Counted from the stretch's first letter, positions 40,078 through 50,380 are shown. The stretch is 64,000 bases of DNA from Desulforamulus aeronauticus DSM 10349 (GCF_900142375.1 NZ_FRAR01000011.1:94788-158787); one strand, 5' to 3'. Notes: generated by a model from the sequence alone, not told the origin. Made by a program: numbers and translations.

Positions 40078-42558
40078 GTGGAGCGGTTGTTTGATCGTGC
40101 TGATATTTATACCTACCACAGGGACAAGCAGGGTTGCCAAAGTAAAAAGCAATCTCGTTTTCGCCAGAGCACACCCACCACGAAAAAAGAATTTGTTAGG
40201 CCTAAAAGTTTTTCCATGGCCTGGGTGGGACAAGCGCTGGCTAAAGAAAGCTTAATTCTCTGCCTGGTGGGTTTGTTTTTGGGCAGAGCCATTTTGTTAG
40301 GGGAACTATCTCCCTTTGGGGTGAGCTTTGTTTGTGCTGTTACGTGGCTGTTCGGTGCCTTACCCCTGGTGGTACTGTCTACGCTGGTAGGACTGCTGAC
40401 AGTAACCAGTGGGTCTGCTTGCTGGAGCTCTGGCACGGTGCTAGCTGCGGGCTTTTTAACCATGTTGTCCATTAAGCCTCAAATAAACAGACCTTGGCTG
40501 GTGGTGCCGGGGGTAGCGGTAGTAACCACTTTAACGATTAAAGCCATTTTTATCAGCGTGCAGCAGCCCCATCTCTATGCCTATATCACGGCTGGTTTCG
40601 AGGCGGTTTTTGCGGGCGTACTGACATTCCTGTTTCTCCAGTGTATGGCACCCTTTGCTCGAGGAGCTGCCCACCGAACTTTATCTGGCGAAGCAATTTT
40701 TTGTTTATTGATATTGTTGGCAGGGGTTATTGCAGGTACTGGTGGTCTGGAATACCAATTTATTACCCTAAGAGGGGTTATTAGTCGTTTTATCATTTTA
40801 CTGGGGGCTTTGCTGGGAGGGGCAGGGATTGCTGCTGCCACTGGTGCGGTGGTGGGTGTGATACCGGGTTTGTCCTTCGTAGTGGCACCCGTGATTATCG
40901 GGGCCTATTCCTTTGCCGGAGTACTGGCTGGATCGGTTAAAAATTTTGGCAAACTGGCAGTGGCCGTAGGTTTTTTGCTGGGGAACATTGTTTTAGCTGT
41001 TTATATATCTAACTACGGAGATTTAAAAAGTGTGTTGGCAGAAACGGCTCTTGCTACAGTTCTATTCTTACTATTCCCGGCTACTTGGCAGGAGCGGATT
41101 AAGGAACACCTGCCTAGAGCCCATGCTGAAGCCCCAATGGTTACAGCTTTGCAGGATAATCGCCTGAGAGAATTAACCGTGGATCGGATTCGTAACTGGG
41201 CCTCTATTTTTTCCGAGCTGTCCAAGAGCTTTGAACAGGTTTCTTCTACCGTTCAGCAAAGTCAGGAAGAACATGGATTGCAGCAATTATTCACCGAGGT
41301 AAGTAAAAAGGTCTGTGATGGCTGTGCTCTCTACCGCACCTGTTGGGAAAGAGATTTTCACCGCACCTATCAAAATATGTTGGATATGCTATCAACGGTA
41401 GAACTGCAGGGGAGGGTTACCATCGATGATTTATCCGATGATCTAAAAAAACGTTGTGCCAGGTTAAAGGAAATGTCTATTACCATCACCTGCCTTTATG
41501 AAACCTATAAAGTAAATAACTATTGGCACCAGAGATTGCTGGAGAGTCGTGAGTTGGTTTCCGAGCAATTAAAAGGAGTCTCTCAGATTATGGACAATAT
41601 GTCCAGCGAATTGGAATTTGATGTGGAGTTGGACGGGGAAATCGATGAGGCTTTACGCCATCAGTTTGACCGATTAGGGATCCCGGTACAGGACGTCTAT
41701 ACCCTGCACAAAGAGGATGGTTTAATGGAAGTAGGTGTGGTGAAACAGGCCTGCCGGGGTGAAATGGCCTGCCGTTTTACCATAGCACCCGTGGTTTCCA
41801 AGGTGGTGGGCCGAAGTTTCCATGTAGCCAGTACCAATTGTCAACTGAAGTCTGGGGAAGATATTTGCTCCTTTAAGCTATATCCGGCCTTACGGTATTC
41901 TGTGGATGTGGGGGTAGCCAAGATCGGCAAAGATGGTAACAGTGTATGTGGTGACAGTCATGCGATTTTGCAGCTAAAAGAGGGCCGAGTAGCCCTGCTG
42001 CTCTCCGATGGTATGGGTTCCGGACCCAAGGCCGCCAGGGAAAGCGGTACCATTATATCTTTGCTGGAGCACTTATTAGAATCTGGTTTTGGGCAAGAAT
42101 TGGCAGTGAAAACCGTGAATTCTATCATGATGTTACGATCGACTGAAGAAAGTTTTTCTACGGTTGATCTGGCAGTAGTGGATTTGTATACGGGGAGTGG
42201 AACCTTTCTTAAAATTGGTGCAGTACCCAGCTACCTGGTGCGGGGACGTCGGGTGGGGACCATTAAAACCTCTGCTTTGCCGGTGGGGGTGGTGGAGAAC
42301 TTGCAGTTTGTCTCGGTAACCCGCATGTTAGAGGAGGGCGACCTCTTGGTGATGATTAGTGACGGAGTGTTTGATGCACACCGGGGTAGCGATGCCGATC
42401 AAGATGAGTGGATGAACAGTATGTTACAGAATCTAGGGAAAATGGGAGCCCAAGAAGCTGCCGATGTAATCTTAGAATTAGCTCAAAATGCCGCCGGTGG
42501 ACGGATACCCGATGATATGACGATCATAACTGCCCGGTTATTAACAACGCAGCAATAG
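40078..42558 (+). CDS. spoIIE: Stage II sporulation protein E (SpoIIE phosphatase)
   Basis: 826 residues; GTG 40078 used, TTG 40087 better spaced to GGGGTGG is possible. The N-terminal part (about 45-335) has about ten membrane helices, the middle is helical (DNRLRELTVDRIRNWASIF, with CDGCALYRTCW cysteines), and the C-terminal PP2C domain (about 600-825) carries LLSDGMGSGPKAARESG and SDGVFDAH metal Asp residues. SpoIIE moves to the polar septum and dephosphorylates SpoIIAA, releasing sigma-F in the forespore. Confidence 0.96.
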   Translation: MERLFDRADIYTYHRDKQGCQSKKQSRFRQSTPTTKKEFVRPKSFSMAWVGQALAKESLILCLVGLFLGRAILLGELSPFGVSFVCAVTWLFGALPLVVLSTLVGLLTVTSGSACWSSGTVLAAGFLTMLSIKPQINRPWLVVPGVAVVTTLTIKAIFISVQQPHLYAYITAGFEAVFAGVLTFLFLQCMAPFARGAAHRTLSGEAIFCLLILLAGVIAGTGGLEYQFITLRGVISRFIILLGALLGGAGIAAATGAVVGVIPGLSFVVAPVIIGAYSFAGVLAGSVKNFGKLAVAVGFLLGNIVLAVYISNYGDLKSVLAETALATVLFLLFPATWQERIKEHLPRAHAEAPMVTALQDNRLRELTVDRIRNWASIFSELSKSFEQVSSTVQQSQEEHGLQQLFTEVSKKVCDGCALYRTCWERDFHRTYQNMLDMLSTVELQGRVTIDDLSDDLKKRCARLKEMSITITCLYETYKVNNYWHQRLLESRELVSEQLKGVSQIMDNMSSELEFDVELDGEIDEALRHQFDRLGIPVQDVYTLHKEDGLMEVGVVKQACRGEMACRFTIAPVVSKVVGRSFHVASTNCQLKSGEDICSFKLYPALRYSVDVGVAKIGKDGNSVCGDSHAILQLKEGRVALLLSDGMGSGPKAARESGTIISLLEHLLESGFGQELAVKTVNSIMMLRSTEESFSTVDLAVVDLYTGSGTFLKIGAVPSYLVRGRRVGTIKTSALPVGVVENLQFVSVTRMLEEGDLLVMISDGVFDAHRGSDADQDEWMNSMLQNLGKMGAQEAADVILELAQNAAGGRIPDDMTIITARLLTTQQ

Positions 42559-42569
42559 TCAGGGGATGC

Positions 42570-42607
42570 AGGGGTGCCGCAAACTACTTTTGCGGCACTT
42601 CCTTTTT
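42570..42607 (+). terminator. Dispersed terminator-like hairpin, copy 4
   Basis: GGGGTGCCGCAAACTACTTT then TGCGGCACTTCC and TTTTT. Same loop words as the other four copies. Confidence 0.85.
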
Positions 42608-42608
42608 G

Positions 42609-42629
42609 CCGTCAGCCATTGGCTGAGGG
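42609..42629. repeat. GCCATTGGC-type repeat, short copy
   Basis: CCGTCAGCCATTGGCTGAGGG between spoIIE and tilS is shown without its outer context; core AGCCATTGGCT is palindromic. Confidence 0.55.
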
Positions 42630-42721
42630 ATAGAAAACCCAAAAGCTAAATTAATTTGCAGGATTTTACTATGCTATGTGGAAAATGATTTCCTAAGACA
42701 AATTAAAGGAGATACAGTTTT

Positions 42722-44158
42722 ATGGGGGTGTTGGAGAAGGTTCGTAAAGAATTGGCCCGGTATCCAATGGTAGAGCCGGGACAGTTGGTAATTGTGGGGG
42801 TTTCAGGAGGACCTGACTCCATGGCGCTGTTACACATACTGCAGAGTTTGGCACAGGAAATGAAGATATCCCTGTATGTTGCTCACCTCAATCACATGTT
42901 CCGGGGTGAGGAGGCACAAGCGGATGCAGACCTTGTTCAAGCGTTTTGTTTTCGCTCTGGAATTCCCTGCCGTGTAGTTAATCGTGATGTTCCCGCCTAT
43001 GCCCGGGAAAGGCGACTTTCCGCCCAGGTAGCTGCCAGAGAAATACGCTACCAGTTTTTTTATGAGGTTTTACAGGAAACGGGTGGACAGAAACTAGCCC
43101 TGGCGCATCATGCCAATGATCAGGCCGAGTCAGTTTTGATGAATCTGTTACGAGGCTCTGGGCTGCGGGGGTTAGGAGGGATAGCTCCTGTTCGCGACGA
43201 TTGTGTTATTCGACCATTACTCGGCATCCATAGGTTAGAAATAGAAAGTTATTGTCAGGATATGGGTATTCCCTACCGGATCGACAGTTCCAACCTAAAA
43301 CTTATTTATCGGCGTAATAAACTGCGACATCAATTAATCCCTTTGCTCCAAAAGGAATACTCACCAGGAATTATTGATATTTTAGGACGGCTGGCGGAGC
43401 AAGCGCGCAGTGAGGACGAACTATTGGAGCAACTTACCCAGGAAGCCTATGAAAAGGTACTGCAAACAGAGAAAACAAATGAAATTATTCTGGATCGCCA
43501 AATACTCTCCCAACAAGCTGTCGCATTAGTGCGCCGGGTGCTGCGCTTGTCTTGGCAAAAAATGCAAGGCACGCGGCGGGAGCTTACCTTTGGCCATATT
43601 GAAAATTTGGTACGCAATATGGCAGGAGGCGGACCGGAGAGGGTCTGGGAATTGCCGGAAGGTATTCGGGTGAGGTTATCTTCAGGAGCAGTTACCTTTA
43701 TGGCTGGGGATACCTTGCAGCGGGAATCTGATCAAATCCACCCCTTGTCCGTACCCGGGAGTGTGATAACGACAGCGGGTCAAAGACTGACGGCAGAAGT
43801 CCTGCCTAGAGTAGAATTGGTTCAAGACCCCGAAAAATTACCTTTGCAGGTAGCTGCCCTGGATTTTAGCAAAGTGAAGTTTCCTTTGGTGGTGAGATTT
43901 CGGCAAGAGGGGGATGCCATAACTCCCTTTGGTTTGGGCAGAGAGGTAAAGCTTAAAAAATTACTGATTGACCGAAAGATACCCCGGCACCAGAGAGACA
44001 ACATTCCTCTGGTGGTAGAGCAGCAAACCGGGCGAATCTTATGGGTGGCGGGCGTAAGAATGGCAGATCAAGTAGGAATTACTTCGGAAACCCAAAAACT
44101 TATTCTACTTACACTGGAAAATGGGAATAGTAGTAATACACAAATTGATAACAAATAA
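42722..44158 (+). CDS. tilS: tRNA(Ile)-lysidine synthase
   Basis: 478 residues, ATG with AAAGGAG upstream. The PP-loop [14 protein letters not shown] is near residue 28, with [12 protein letters not shown] and [26 protein letters not shown]-terminal TilS domains follow ([40 protein letters not shown]). It makes lysidine at C34 of tRNA-Ile(CAU). The hpt gene that usually separates tilS and ftsH in Bacillus is absent. Confidence 0.96.
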   Translation: MGVLEKVRKELARYPMVEPGQLVIVGVSGGPDSMALLHILQSLAQEMKISLYVAHLNHMFRGEEAQADADLVQAFCFRSGIPCRVVNRDVPAYARERRLSAQVAAREIRYQFFYEVLQETGGQKLALAHHANDQAESVLMNLLRGSGLRGLGGIAPVRDDCVIRPLLGIHRLEIESYCQDMGIPYRIDSSNLKLIYRRNKLRHQLIPLLQKEYSPGIIDILGRLAEQARSEDELLEQLTQEAYEKVLQTEKTNEIILDRQILSQQAVALVRRVLRLSWQKMQGTRRELTFGHIENLVRNMAGGGPERVWELPEGIRVRLSSGAVTFMAGDTLQRESDQIHPLSVPGSVITTAGQRLTAEVLPRVELVQDPEKLPLQVAALDFSKVKFPLVVRFRQEGDAITPFGLGREVKLKKLLIDRKIPRHQRDNIPLVVEQQTGRILWVAGVRMADQVGITSETQKLILLTLENGNSSNTQIDNK

Positions 44159-44211
44159 CGGTTGTGGTAAAATATTCATTATCTTGGGGTTTGCAGGGAG
44201 GAGTGACATAC

Positions 44212-46032
44212 TTGAATAAGGTTCTCAAAAACCTTAGCATTTACTTGTTAATTGTACTGGTTATTATATTTCTAATCCAGTTTACCGGAGACAAAAAGAC
44301 AACCATTGTCCCACTGCGTTATGATGAATTTGTTACACAGTTGGAACAAAACAAGATTCAAAGTGTGGAAATGACCACTGATAAAGCCACGAATATTATC
44401 AAGGGGAAGCTTAAGGACGGTAAGGAGTTCCAAACCAACGGTCCTATTATGGATGAAACTCTGATTCCCTTATTGAAGGAAAAGAGTGTAAATTACCAAC
44501 AGATACCACCTCCAGAGCCATCTTGGTGGGCGGGCTTGTTGACGACCATGCTGCCTATACTGATTTTTGTCCTGTTGTTCTTCTTTATGATGCAGCAGAG
44601 CCAGGGGGGCGGCAATCGTGTCATGTCCTTTGGGAAGAGTAAGGCCAAGCTACATACGGACGAAAAGAAAAAGGTAACCTTTGAAGATGTGGCCGGAGCT
44701 GATGAAGTTAAAGAAGAGCTTACAGAAATTGTAGACTTCCTCAAGAACCCCAAAAAATTTAATGAAATCGGTGCCAAAATTCCCAAGGGGGTACTCCTCT
44801 TTGGATCACCGGGTACCGGTAAAACCTTGTTAGCACGGGCTGTGGCCGGTGAAGCGGGAGTTCCGTTTTTCTCCATTTCGGGCTCCGATTTTGTGGAAAT
44901 GTTTGTGGGGGTAGGTGCCTCCCGGGTTCGTGATTTATTTGAACAAGCCAAGAAAAATGCTCCCTGTATTGTCTTTATTGACGAGATTGATGCTGTAGGA
45001 CGTCAGCGTGGTGCCGGTTTAGGTGGGGGGCACGACGAACGTGAGCAAACCCTGAACCAATTGCTGGTAGAGATGGATGGCTTTAATCCCAACGAAGGGA
45101 TCATCATTGTGGCAGCCACCAACCGCCCGGATATTTTAGATCCGGCCTTACTGCGTCCAGGTCGTTTCGATCGGCAAATTGTGGTAGATTCGCCGGATGT
45201 CAAGGGTCGGGAAGAAATCCTAAAGGTACATGCCAAGGGGAAACCCCTTGATCTAGATGTTGATTTAGAGGTGTTAGCTCGCCGTACCCCCGGCTTTACC
45301 GGAGCGGACTTAGCTAACTTAATGAATGAGGCAGCGCTCTTGGCCGCTCGTTTTGGCAAAAAATCTATCAGTATGCGGGAACTGGAGGACTCTATCGAGA
45401 GGGTTATTGCCGGTCCTGAAAAGAAATCCAAGGTTATCTCCGAGAAGGAAAAACGGTTGGTTTCTTATCACGAAGCCGGACACGCTTTGGTAGGTTACCT
45501 GTTGCCGAATACGGATCCGGTGCATAAGGTTTCCATCATTCCGAGGGGAAGAGCCGGCGGATACACGCTGCTATTACCCAAGGAAGACCGCTATTATATG
45601 ACCCGGTCTATGTTACTTGATCAGGTGGTCATGTTGTTAGGGGGGCGCGTGGCAGAAGATGTGGTGCTTAAGGAAATTAGCACCGGAGCCCAAAATGACT
45701 TGGAGCGGGCCACTGGCACCATCCGGCGGATGATTATGGAATATGGTATGAGTGATGAACTGGGTCCCCTTACTTTGGGACATAAGCAGGATTCTCCCTT
45801 CTTGGGACGGGATATCAACAGGGATCGCAACTACTCCGAGGAAGTGGCCTTTACCATTGACAAGGAAGTCCGCAAGATGATTGATCAATCCTATACCAAG
45901 GCCAAAGCCCTGCTGACCGAGCACCGTTCAACTCTAGACAAAATTGCTCAGGTTTTGATGGAGAAAGAAACCATTGAGGCCAATGAATTTGCCGGGCTTA
46001 TGCAAGAAGCTGGTTTAGAAAAGCCGGTATAG
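44212..46032 (+). CDS. ftsH: ATP-dependent membrane metalloprotease FtsH
   Basis: 606 residues from TTG 44212, set by AGGGAGGAG; the GTG at 44164 has no site. Two N-terminal membrane helices (about 5-22, 105-122), an AAA module ([24 protein letters not shown]alker [17 protein letters not shown]) and HEAGH zinc site near residue 420. It degrades membrane and regulatory proteins; in Bacillus it is needed for sporulation. Confidence 0.97.
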   Translation: MNKVLKNLSIYLLIVLVIIFLIQFTGDKKTTIVPLRYDEFVTQLEQNKIQSVEMTTDKATNIIKGKLKDGKEFQTNGPIMDETLIPLLKEKSVNYQQIPPPEPSWWAGLLTTMLPILIFVLLFFFMMQQSQGGGNRVMSFGKSKAKLHTDEKKKVTFEDVAGADEVKEELTEIVDFLKNPKKFNEIGAKIPKGVLLFGSPGTGKTLLARAVAGEAGVPFFSISGSDFVEMFVGVGASRVRDLFEQAKKNAPCIVFIDEIDAVGRQRGAGLGGGHDEREQTLNQLLVEMDGFNPNEGIIIVAATNRPDILDPALLRPGRFDRQIVVDSPDVKGREEILKVHAKGKPLDLDVDLEVLARRTPGFTGADLANLMNEAALLAARFGKKSISMRELEDSIERVIAGPEKKSKVISEKEKRLVSYHEAGHALVGYLLPNTDPVHKVSIIPRGRAGGYTLLLPKEDRYYMTRSMLLDQVVMLLGGRVAEDVVLKEISTGAQNDLERATGTIRRMIMEYGMSDELGPLTLGHKQDSPFLGRDINRDRNYSEEVAFTIDKEVRKMIDQSYTKAKALLTEHRSTLDKIAQVLMEKETIEANEFAGLMQEAGLEKPV

Positions 46033-46133
46033 GCCATCAAAGACCACTCAATCAAACGTGGACATCACAGGTTAGACAGAAAAGAAGCGTTTTTGATGTG
46101 ATTTATTTTCATAAAGAGAGAGGGAAAAATAAC

Positions 46134-46583
46134 ATGGAACGTACTTACTTAATGGTCAAGCCTGATGGAGTCCAACGGGGGTTAGTGGGACAAATCATTA
46201 GCCGCTTCGAGCAAAGAGGCTATAAAATTGTCGGGCTCAAAATGATGCAAATACCCCGGGAAACAGCTGAAAAGCACTATGGGGAACATGCGGGCAAACC
46301 ATTTTTTGCGGGTTTGGTAGATTTCATTACCTCTAGTCCGGTTGTGGCTATGGTTGTGGAGGGCAAAGACGTAGTGGCAACAGCTCGTGAGATGATGGGT
46401 GCCACCAACCCTTTAAAGGCTGCTCCGGGAACTATTCGAGCCACCTTTGGTGTAGATGTAGGACGTAACATCATCCACGGTTCTGACTCCCTAGAGAGTG
46501 CCAACCGTGAAATTGGCATCTTCTTCCGCCCGGAAGAACTGGTAGACTACGGTCGTGCCATTGATACCTGGATTTACGAGTAG
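46134..46583 (+). CDS. ndk: Nucleoside diphosphate kinase
   Basis: 149 residues from ATG 46134. [39 protein letters not shown] with the phosphorylated His (NIIHGSD), and the family C-terminus. Transfers phosphate between NTPs and NDPs. In-frame ATG 46098 lacks a ribosome binding site. Confidence 0.97.
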   Translation: MERTYLMVKPDGVQRGLVGQIISRFEQRGYKIVGLKMMQIPRETAEKHYGEHAGKPFFAGLVDFITSSPVVAMVVEGKDVVATAREMMGATNPLKAAPGTIRATFGVDVGRNIIHGSDSLESANREIGIFFRPEELVDYGRAIDTWIYE

Positions 46584-46596
46584 GCAGAAAGACTTT

Positions 46597-46625
46597 ATTC
46601 TCCAGTTACCATACTGGAGAATTTT
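46597..46625 (+). terminator. Rho-independent terminator
   Basis: ATTCTCCAGT-TACCAT-ACTGGAGAAT then TTTG. Confidence 0.88.
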
Positions 46626-46631
46626 GTTTTT

Positions 46632-46729
46632 CACTTTCAGAAAGTATAAAATTTCTATTGTTGAAAGTATAAGAAAAACTAAGGCTTCCGCCGGCGTCTA
46701 AAGACTTGGCGCAAGACAAGTTTTTCTAA
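46632..46729 (+). repeat. Dispersed palindromic element, copy B
   Basis: CACTTTCAGAAAGTATAAAA, GAAAGTATAAGAAAAACTAA, GGCTTCCGCCGGCG and ACAAGTTTTTCTAA follow the order of copy A (2424-2520). It lies between ndk and fhs. Downstream, GGGTCAGACCCC (46739-46750) with CTGACCCC (46773-46780) forms another inverted repeat. Confidence 0.85.
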
Positions 46730-46800
46730 AAGCAAATAGGGTCAGACCCCTTTCGCATAGTAGCATGGATAGCTGACCCCCTAAAGGAGGAGGCAACGAA

Positions 46801-48504
46801 ATGAAAGCAGTGCCGAGTGATTTGGAGATTGCCCAAGCCCATCAAATGATCCCCATTATGGAAATTGCCAAGGGTATTGGCTTGGACGAAGATGATATTG
46901 ACCTCTATGGCAAGTATAAGGCAAAGATTAGCCTAGATGTACTGCGAAAGCACGCGGATAAGCCTCAGGGCAAGCTAATTGATATTACAGCAATTACTCC
47001 GACACCCCTTGGTGAAGGGAAAACGGTTACTACCATTGGCTTAAGCCAGGGTTTAGGTAAGATTGGTAAGAAGGTCATTACTGCCCTAAGACAACCTTCT
47101 ATGGGACCGGTGTTTGGCATTAAGGGCGGCGCTGCTGGTGGTGGCTACTCCCAGGTGGTACCCATGGAGGATATTAATATTCACTTCACCGGGGATATTC
47201 ATGCTGTAGAGGCTGCCAATAACCTACTGGCAGCTATGATTGATACCTCTATTTTATTGGGTAATCCTTTAAATATTGATCCTATGACGGTGATGTGGAA
47301 CCGTGTGCTAGATACCAATGATCGGGCCTTACGGGATATCGTCGTTGGTTTGGGAGGGAAGGAGAATGGCTATCCCCGTCAAACCAGCTTTGATATGGCT
47401 GTAGCTTCCGAGGTCATGGCAATTTTAGCTTTGGCCGAAAACTTACCGGACTTGCGTCTGCGTCTGGGGCGAATCATTGTGGCCTATACCTATGATGGCA
47501 AACCCGTGACAGCAGAGGATTTAAAAGCTGCCGGGGCTATGACTGTGATGATGAAGGAAGCCTTAAAGCCGAACCTGGTACAGACCTTGGAAGGACAAGC
47601 CTGCATTATGCACGCTGGACCCTTTGCCAACATTGCCCATGGCAATAACTCCGTACTGGCTGACAAGATTGCCTTAAAATTGGCGGATTATGTGGTTACC
47701 GAAAGTGGCTTTGGTTCAGACCTGGGGATGGAGAAATTTATGGATATTAAGTGCCGCCAATCCGGCCTGCGGCCTAACTGTGTGGTTATCACCTGCACCA
47801 TCCGGGCATTAAAAATGCATGGTGGTTTAGGAAACGTCGTAGCAGGAAAACCCCTGCCTGAAGAATTAACCAGGGAAAATCTACCTGCTCTGGAGAGAGG
47901 TTGTGCCAACCTGGCCCATCATATTAAAGTGGCCAGTTATTTTGGTGTACCGGTGGTGGTGTCCATCAACCGCTTCACCCCGGATACTGATGCTGAGGTG
48001 GCATTGGTGCGGGAAAAAGCACTGGAAGCTGGCGCGTTGGGGGCTTATCCCATCACGGTGTGGGCCGATGGTGGAGCAGGAGCTGTGGAACTGGCTGAAG
48101 CCGTGGTGGCTGCCTGCGAGAAACCCGCCGATTTTAAGCTACTCTATCCAGATAACCTGAGCATTAAAGAAAAAATTGAGGTACTGGCCACCAAGGTTTA
48201 TAATGCTGACGGAGTTGTCTTCGAGCCTTTGGCTGAACGCAAAATTAAGCAGTTTGAGGATTTAGGGCTGGGCCATCTACCCATTTGTATGGCCAAAACC
48301 CACCTATCCATTAGCCATGATCCGGCTCGTAAGAATCTTCCGGAAAATTATATTTTCCCCATCCGCGACATTCGTGCCTCGGTGGGGGCAGGGTTCCTGT
48401 ATCCCCTAGCCGGTGCCATGCGCACCATGCCTGGACTGGGTTCCAAACCTTCGGCTCATCAGGTGGATATTGATGAATACGGACGCACCGTTGGTCTGTT
48501 TTAA
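46801..48504 (+). CDS. fhs: Formate-tetrahydrofolate ligase
   Basis: 567 residues, ATG behind AAAGGAGGAGG. ATP loop TPTPLGEGKTVTTIGLSQGL, PSMGPVFGIKGGAAGGGYSQV, NIHFTGDIHA, and GSDLGMEKFMDIKCR. First methyl-branch step of the Wood-Ljungdahl pathway, or used for C1 supply in folate metabolism. Full family length. Confidence 0.98.
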   Translation: MKAVPSDLEIAQAHQMIPIMEIAKGIGLDEDDIDLYGKYKAKISLDVLRKHADKPQGKLIDITAITPTPLGEGKTVTTIGLSQGLGKIGKKVITALRQPSMGPVFGIKGGAAGGGYSQVVPMEDINIHFTGDIHAVEAANNLLAAMIDTSILLGNPLNIDPMTVMWNRVLDTNDRALRDIVVGLGGKENGYPRQTSFDMAVASEVMAILALAENLPDLRLRLGRIIVAYTYDGKPVTAEDLKAAGAMTVMMKEALKPNLVQTLEGQACIMHAGPFANIAHGNNSVLADKIALKLADYVVTESGFGSDLGMEKFMDIKCRQSGLRPNCVVITCTIRALKMHGGLGNVVAGKPLPEELTRENLPALERGCANLAHHIKVASYFGVPVVVSINRFTPDTDAEVALVREKALEAGALGAYPITVWADGGAGAVELAEAVVAACEKPADFKLLYPDNLSIKEKIEVLATKVYNADGVVFEPLAERKIKQFEDLGLGHLPICMAKTHLSISHDPARKNLPENYIFPIRDIRASVGAGFLYPLAGAMRTMPGLGSKPSAHQVDIDEYGRTVGLF

Positions 48505-48707
48505 GTAAATCAGACCAACATGCCGCCTAGCGATACCACGGATAAAAAAACAGCTTAATTTTCAGGGCAGAAAGTATATAAATTTCTGATTTGCCTAAAG
48601 GGTAAACTAACCCTGTCAGCGTATAAAAACCGGGCAGAGTCCTAGTATAATATAATTGTACTAATGATAACTGTTTTGGTAAAATATGAGTAAAAAGGAG
48701 TGTTATC

Positions 48708-49220
48708 ATGGCACCTAAGAAGATTGCACTTTTTGTCGAGGATAATTATAACGATCTGGAGTTTTGGTATCCCTATTACCGGATGAAGGAAGAGGGTTAT
48801 CAAGTTTCAATTATTGGTACCGGTAATAGAGAAAAGTTTACCAGTAAACAGGGATTAGTCGCTCAAATCAATCTTTCCTCCAGCCAAGTGAACACAGCAG
48901 AGTTTGACGCAGTCATTATCCCCGGCGGTTATGCACCGGATAAAATGCGGATAGACCAGGATATGCTGCGGATTGTCAGGGAAATGAATGGGGCCGGCAA
49001 GGTAGTGGCATCAATCTGCCATGCTGGCTGGGTATTGGTTTCTGCCGGAGTATTAAAGGGTAAACAGGCGACAGCTTGTATTATGATTAAAGATGATTTG
49101 GTTAATGCAGGGGCAGCATATCTCGATCAAGAAGTGGTGGTTGACGGGAATATTATTACCTCCCGTGTACCCGATGACCTACCGGCCTTTTGCCGGGAGA
49201 TTCTAAAAAACCTTAAATAA
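48708..49220 (+). CDS. DJ-1/PfpI family protein
   Basis: 170 residues, ATG with AAAGGAG upstream. FVEDNYNDLEFWYPYYRMKEEGY start, IIPGGYAPDKMR and the nucleophile elbow SICHAGWVLVSAG with Cys-His of the PfpI catalytic pair. The family includes chaperones, deglycases and peptidases; the activity here is not known. Standard length. The 203 bp before it show only a weak remnant of the palindromic element (around 48566-48590). Confidence 0.9.
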   Translation: MAPKKIALFVEDNYNDLEFWYPYYRMKEEGYQVSIIGTGNREKFTSKQGLVAQINLSSSQVNTAEFDAVIIPGGYAPDKMRIDQDMLRIVREMNGAGKVVASICHAGWVLVSAGVLKGKQATACIMIKDDLVNAGAAYLDQEVVVDGNIITSRVPDDLPAFCREILKNLK

Positions 49221-49261
49221 AATAGGACTCTGTCTTGATGACAGGGATAGGGGGAACATCA

Positions 49262-49438
49262 TTGTCTCAACAAAACATTACCATTACTCTGCCGCCAATA
49301 CTGATTGAAATGTTAGAAAGTGAGGCGGCCAGGCAGAATAAAGATATGTCGGAAACCCTGCGGGGAATCCTAATCTCCTATTTTAATCAGAGGAGTTTAG
49401 AAGATAACATCAATAAAAGCGTCTTTTCTATGGATTAA
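49262..49438 (+). CDS. Ribbon-helix-helix (CopG/Arc-like) protein
   Basis: 58 residues from TTG 49262, set by AGGGGGAAC. The N-terminal strand QNITITLPPILIEML is followed by two helices (MLESEAARQN, DMSETLRGILISYFNQR): the ribbon-helix-helix plan. Probably a small DNA-binding protein; no toxin gene is adjacent, so an antitoxin role is not supported. Confidence 0.7.
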   Translation: MSQQNITITLPPILIEMLESEAARQNKDMSETLRGILISYFNQRSLEDNINKSVFSMD

Positions 49439-49442
49439 TTGA

Positions 49443-49485
49443 AAACGGGAATGTCGCAAAACTACCTTTTGCGACATTCCCGTTT
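49443..49485 (+). terminator. Dispersed terminator-like hairpin, copy 5
   Basis: AAACGGGAATGTCGCAAAA and TTTTGCGACATTCCCGTTT are perfect 19-bp arms around CTACC. It lies between convergent genes and can end both. Confidence 0.92.
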
Positions 49486-49499
49486 CTTTGGGCTATTTT

Positions 49500-50327
49500 C
49501 TAGAGCTTCAAAATCCGTGCGGCGTTCTGGTACATAACCTTTTCCCGTACCTCATCGGTAAAGGGCAGCTTCTCGTAGCTCTGCAGAGCATCCTTAAAAT
49601 CTACAAAGGGATGGGCGCTGGCAAAGAGTAACTTGTCGCTAATGATGGTGTTAGCTCCCTGTACATAAGCTTCGGCCATGGGGAAGAATTCATATTCGGA
49701 CATATCGAAATACACATTAGCGTTTCTTTGGGCTACGGTAATCATTTCATTAACCCAAGGATAAGCACCGTGGCTAACAACGATGGTTAGTTCAGGAAAA
49801 TCCCTGGCCACAAAATCAATATAACGGGGTGCTACGTGATCGATAACAGCCTCAGGCACCAGGGAAGCAGGGCCGGTGGTAATGACAATGGGGATGTCTA
49901 ATTCACAGCACTTGGCGTAAATGGGGTAATACTTGGCATCGTTGACATAAATTTTCGCTAGGTAGGGGTCAATAGAGGCACCCTTTAAACCCAGTTCATT
50001 TACAGAGCGGTTAAGTTCCCTGACAGCGGCCATCCCTTTGTGGGGATCGAGCCCGGCAAAGCCGATAAACTTATTGGGATACTTATTGACAAAAGCTGCC
50101 ACACCATCGTTACTGCCTTTCCATTGATAGGTTGTTTCTGCGTCCCGGCCCAGAATAACAGCCTTCTCCACTTGGTGTTGATTTAATTCTTCAACGATTT
50201 CTTCCAGAGGTTGGGTTTTTTTGGCAGAAAAATTAATGGAATCGCATAGGGCCTTAAACATTTTGCTTTCTCCGATGGCCATCACGTCCGGGGTATTGGG
50301 TCTAAATCTAAAATCAATTACCTTCAT
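49500..50327 (-). CDS. Amidohydrolase-fold protein lacking most metal ligands
   Basis: 275 residues from ATG 50327 with CAGGAGAGGA upstream; the ORF extends 52 codons further, but through the promoter. A COG2159-type TIM barrel: VIDFRFRPN start, FIGFAGLDPHKG, GLKGASIDPY, IVVSHGAYPW, ISDKLLFASAHPF and the C-terminal VMYQNAARIL. The family's metal site is HxH in strand 1, His in strand 5 or 6 and Asp in the last strand: here they read RFR, ITTG (not IHTG) and ASAHPF (not GSDYPF), with only the SHG His kept. It is preceded by a perfect sigma-54 promoter. A metal-free or non-hydrolytic role is likely; substrate unknown. Confidence 0.8.
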   Translation of the reverse strand: MKVIDFRFRPNTPDVMAIGESKMFKALCDSINFSAKKTQPLEEIVEELNQHQVEKAVILGRDAETTYQWKGSNDGVAAFVNKYPNKFIGFAGLDPHKGMAAVRELNRSVNELGLKGASIDPYLAKIYVNDAKYYPIYAKCCELDIPIVITTGPASLVPEAVIDHVAPRYIDFVARDFPELTIVVSHGAYPWVNEMITVAQRNANVYFDMSEYEFFPMAEAYVQGANTIISDKLLFASAHPFVDFKDALQSYEKLPFTDEVREKVMYQNAARILKL

Positions 50328-50380
50328 AATGTCGCGTCCTCTCCTGTTATGTGTGTGTTTCATGGAATAACCCAGTATAT

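Noticed and set aside
49262..49438. Ribbon-helix-helix gene as antitoxin
   Set aside because: No toxin-like gene beside it; upstream is a DJ-1 protein and downstream a terminator.
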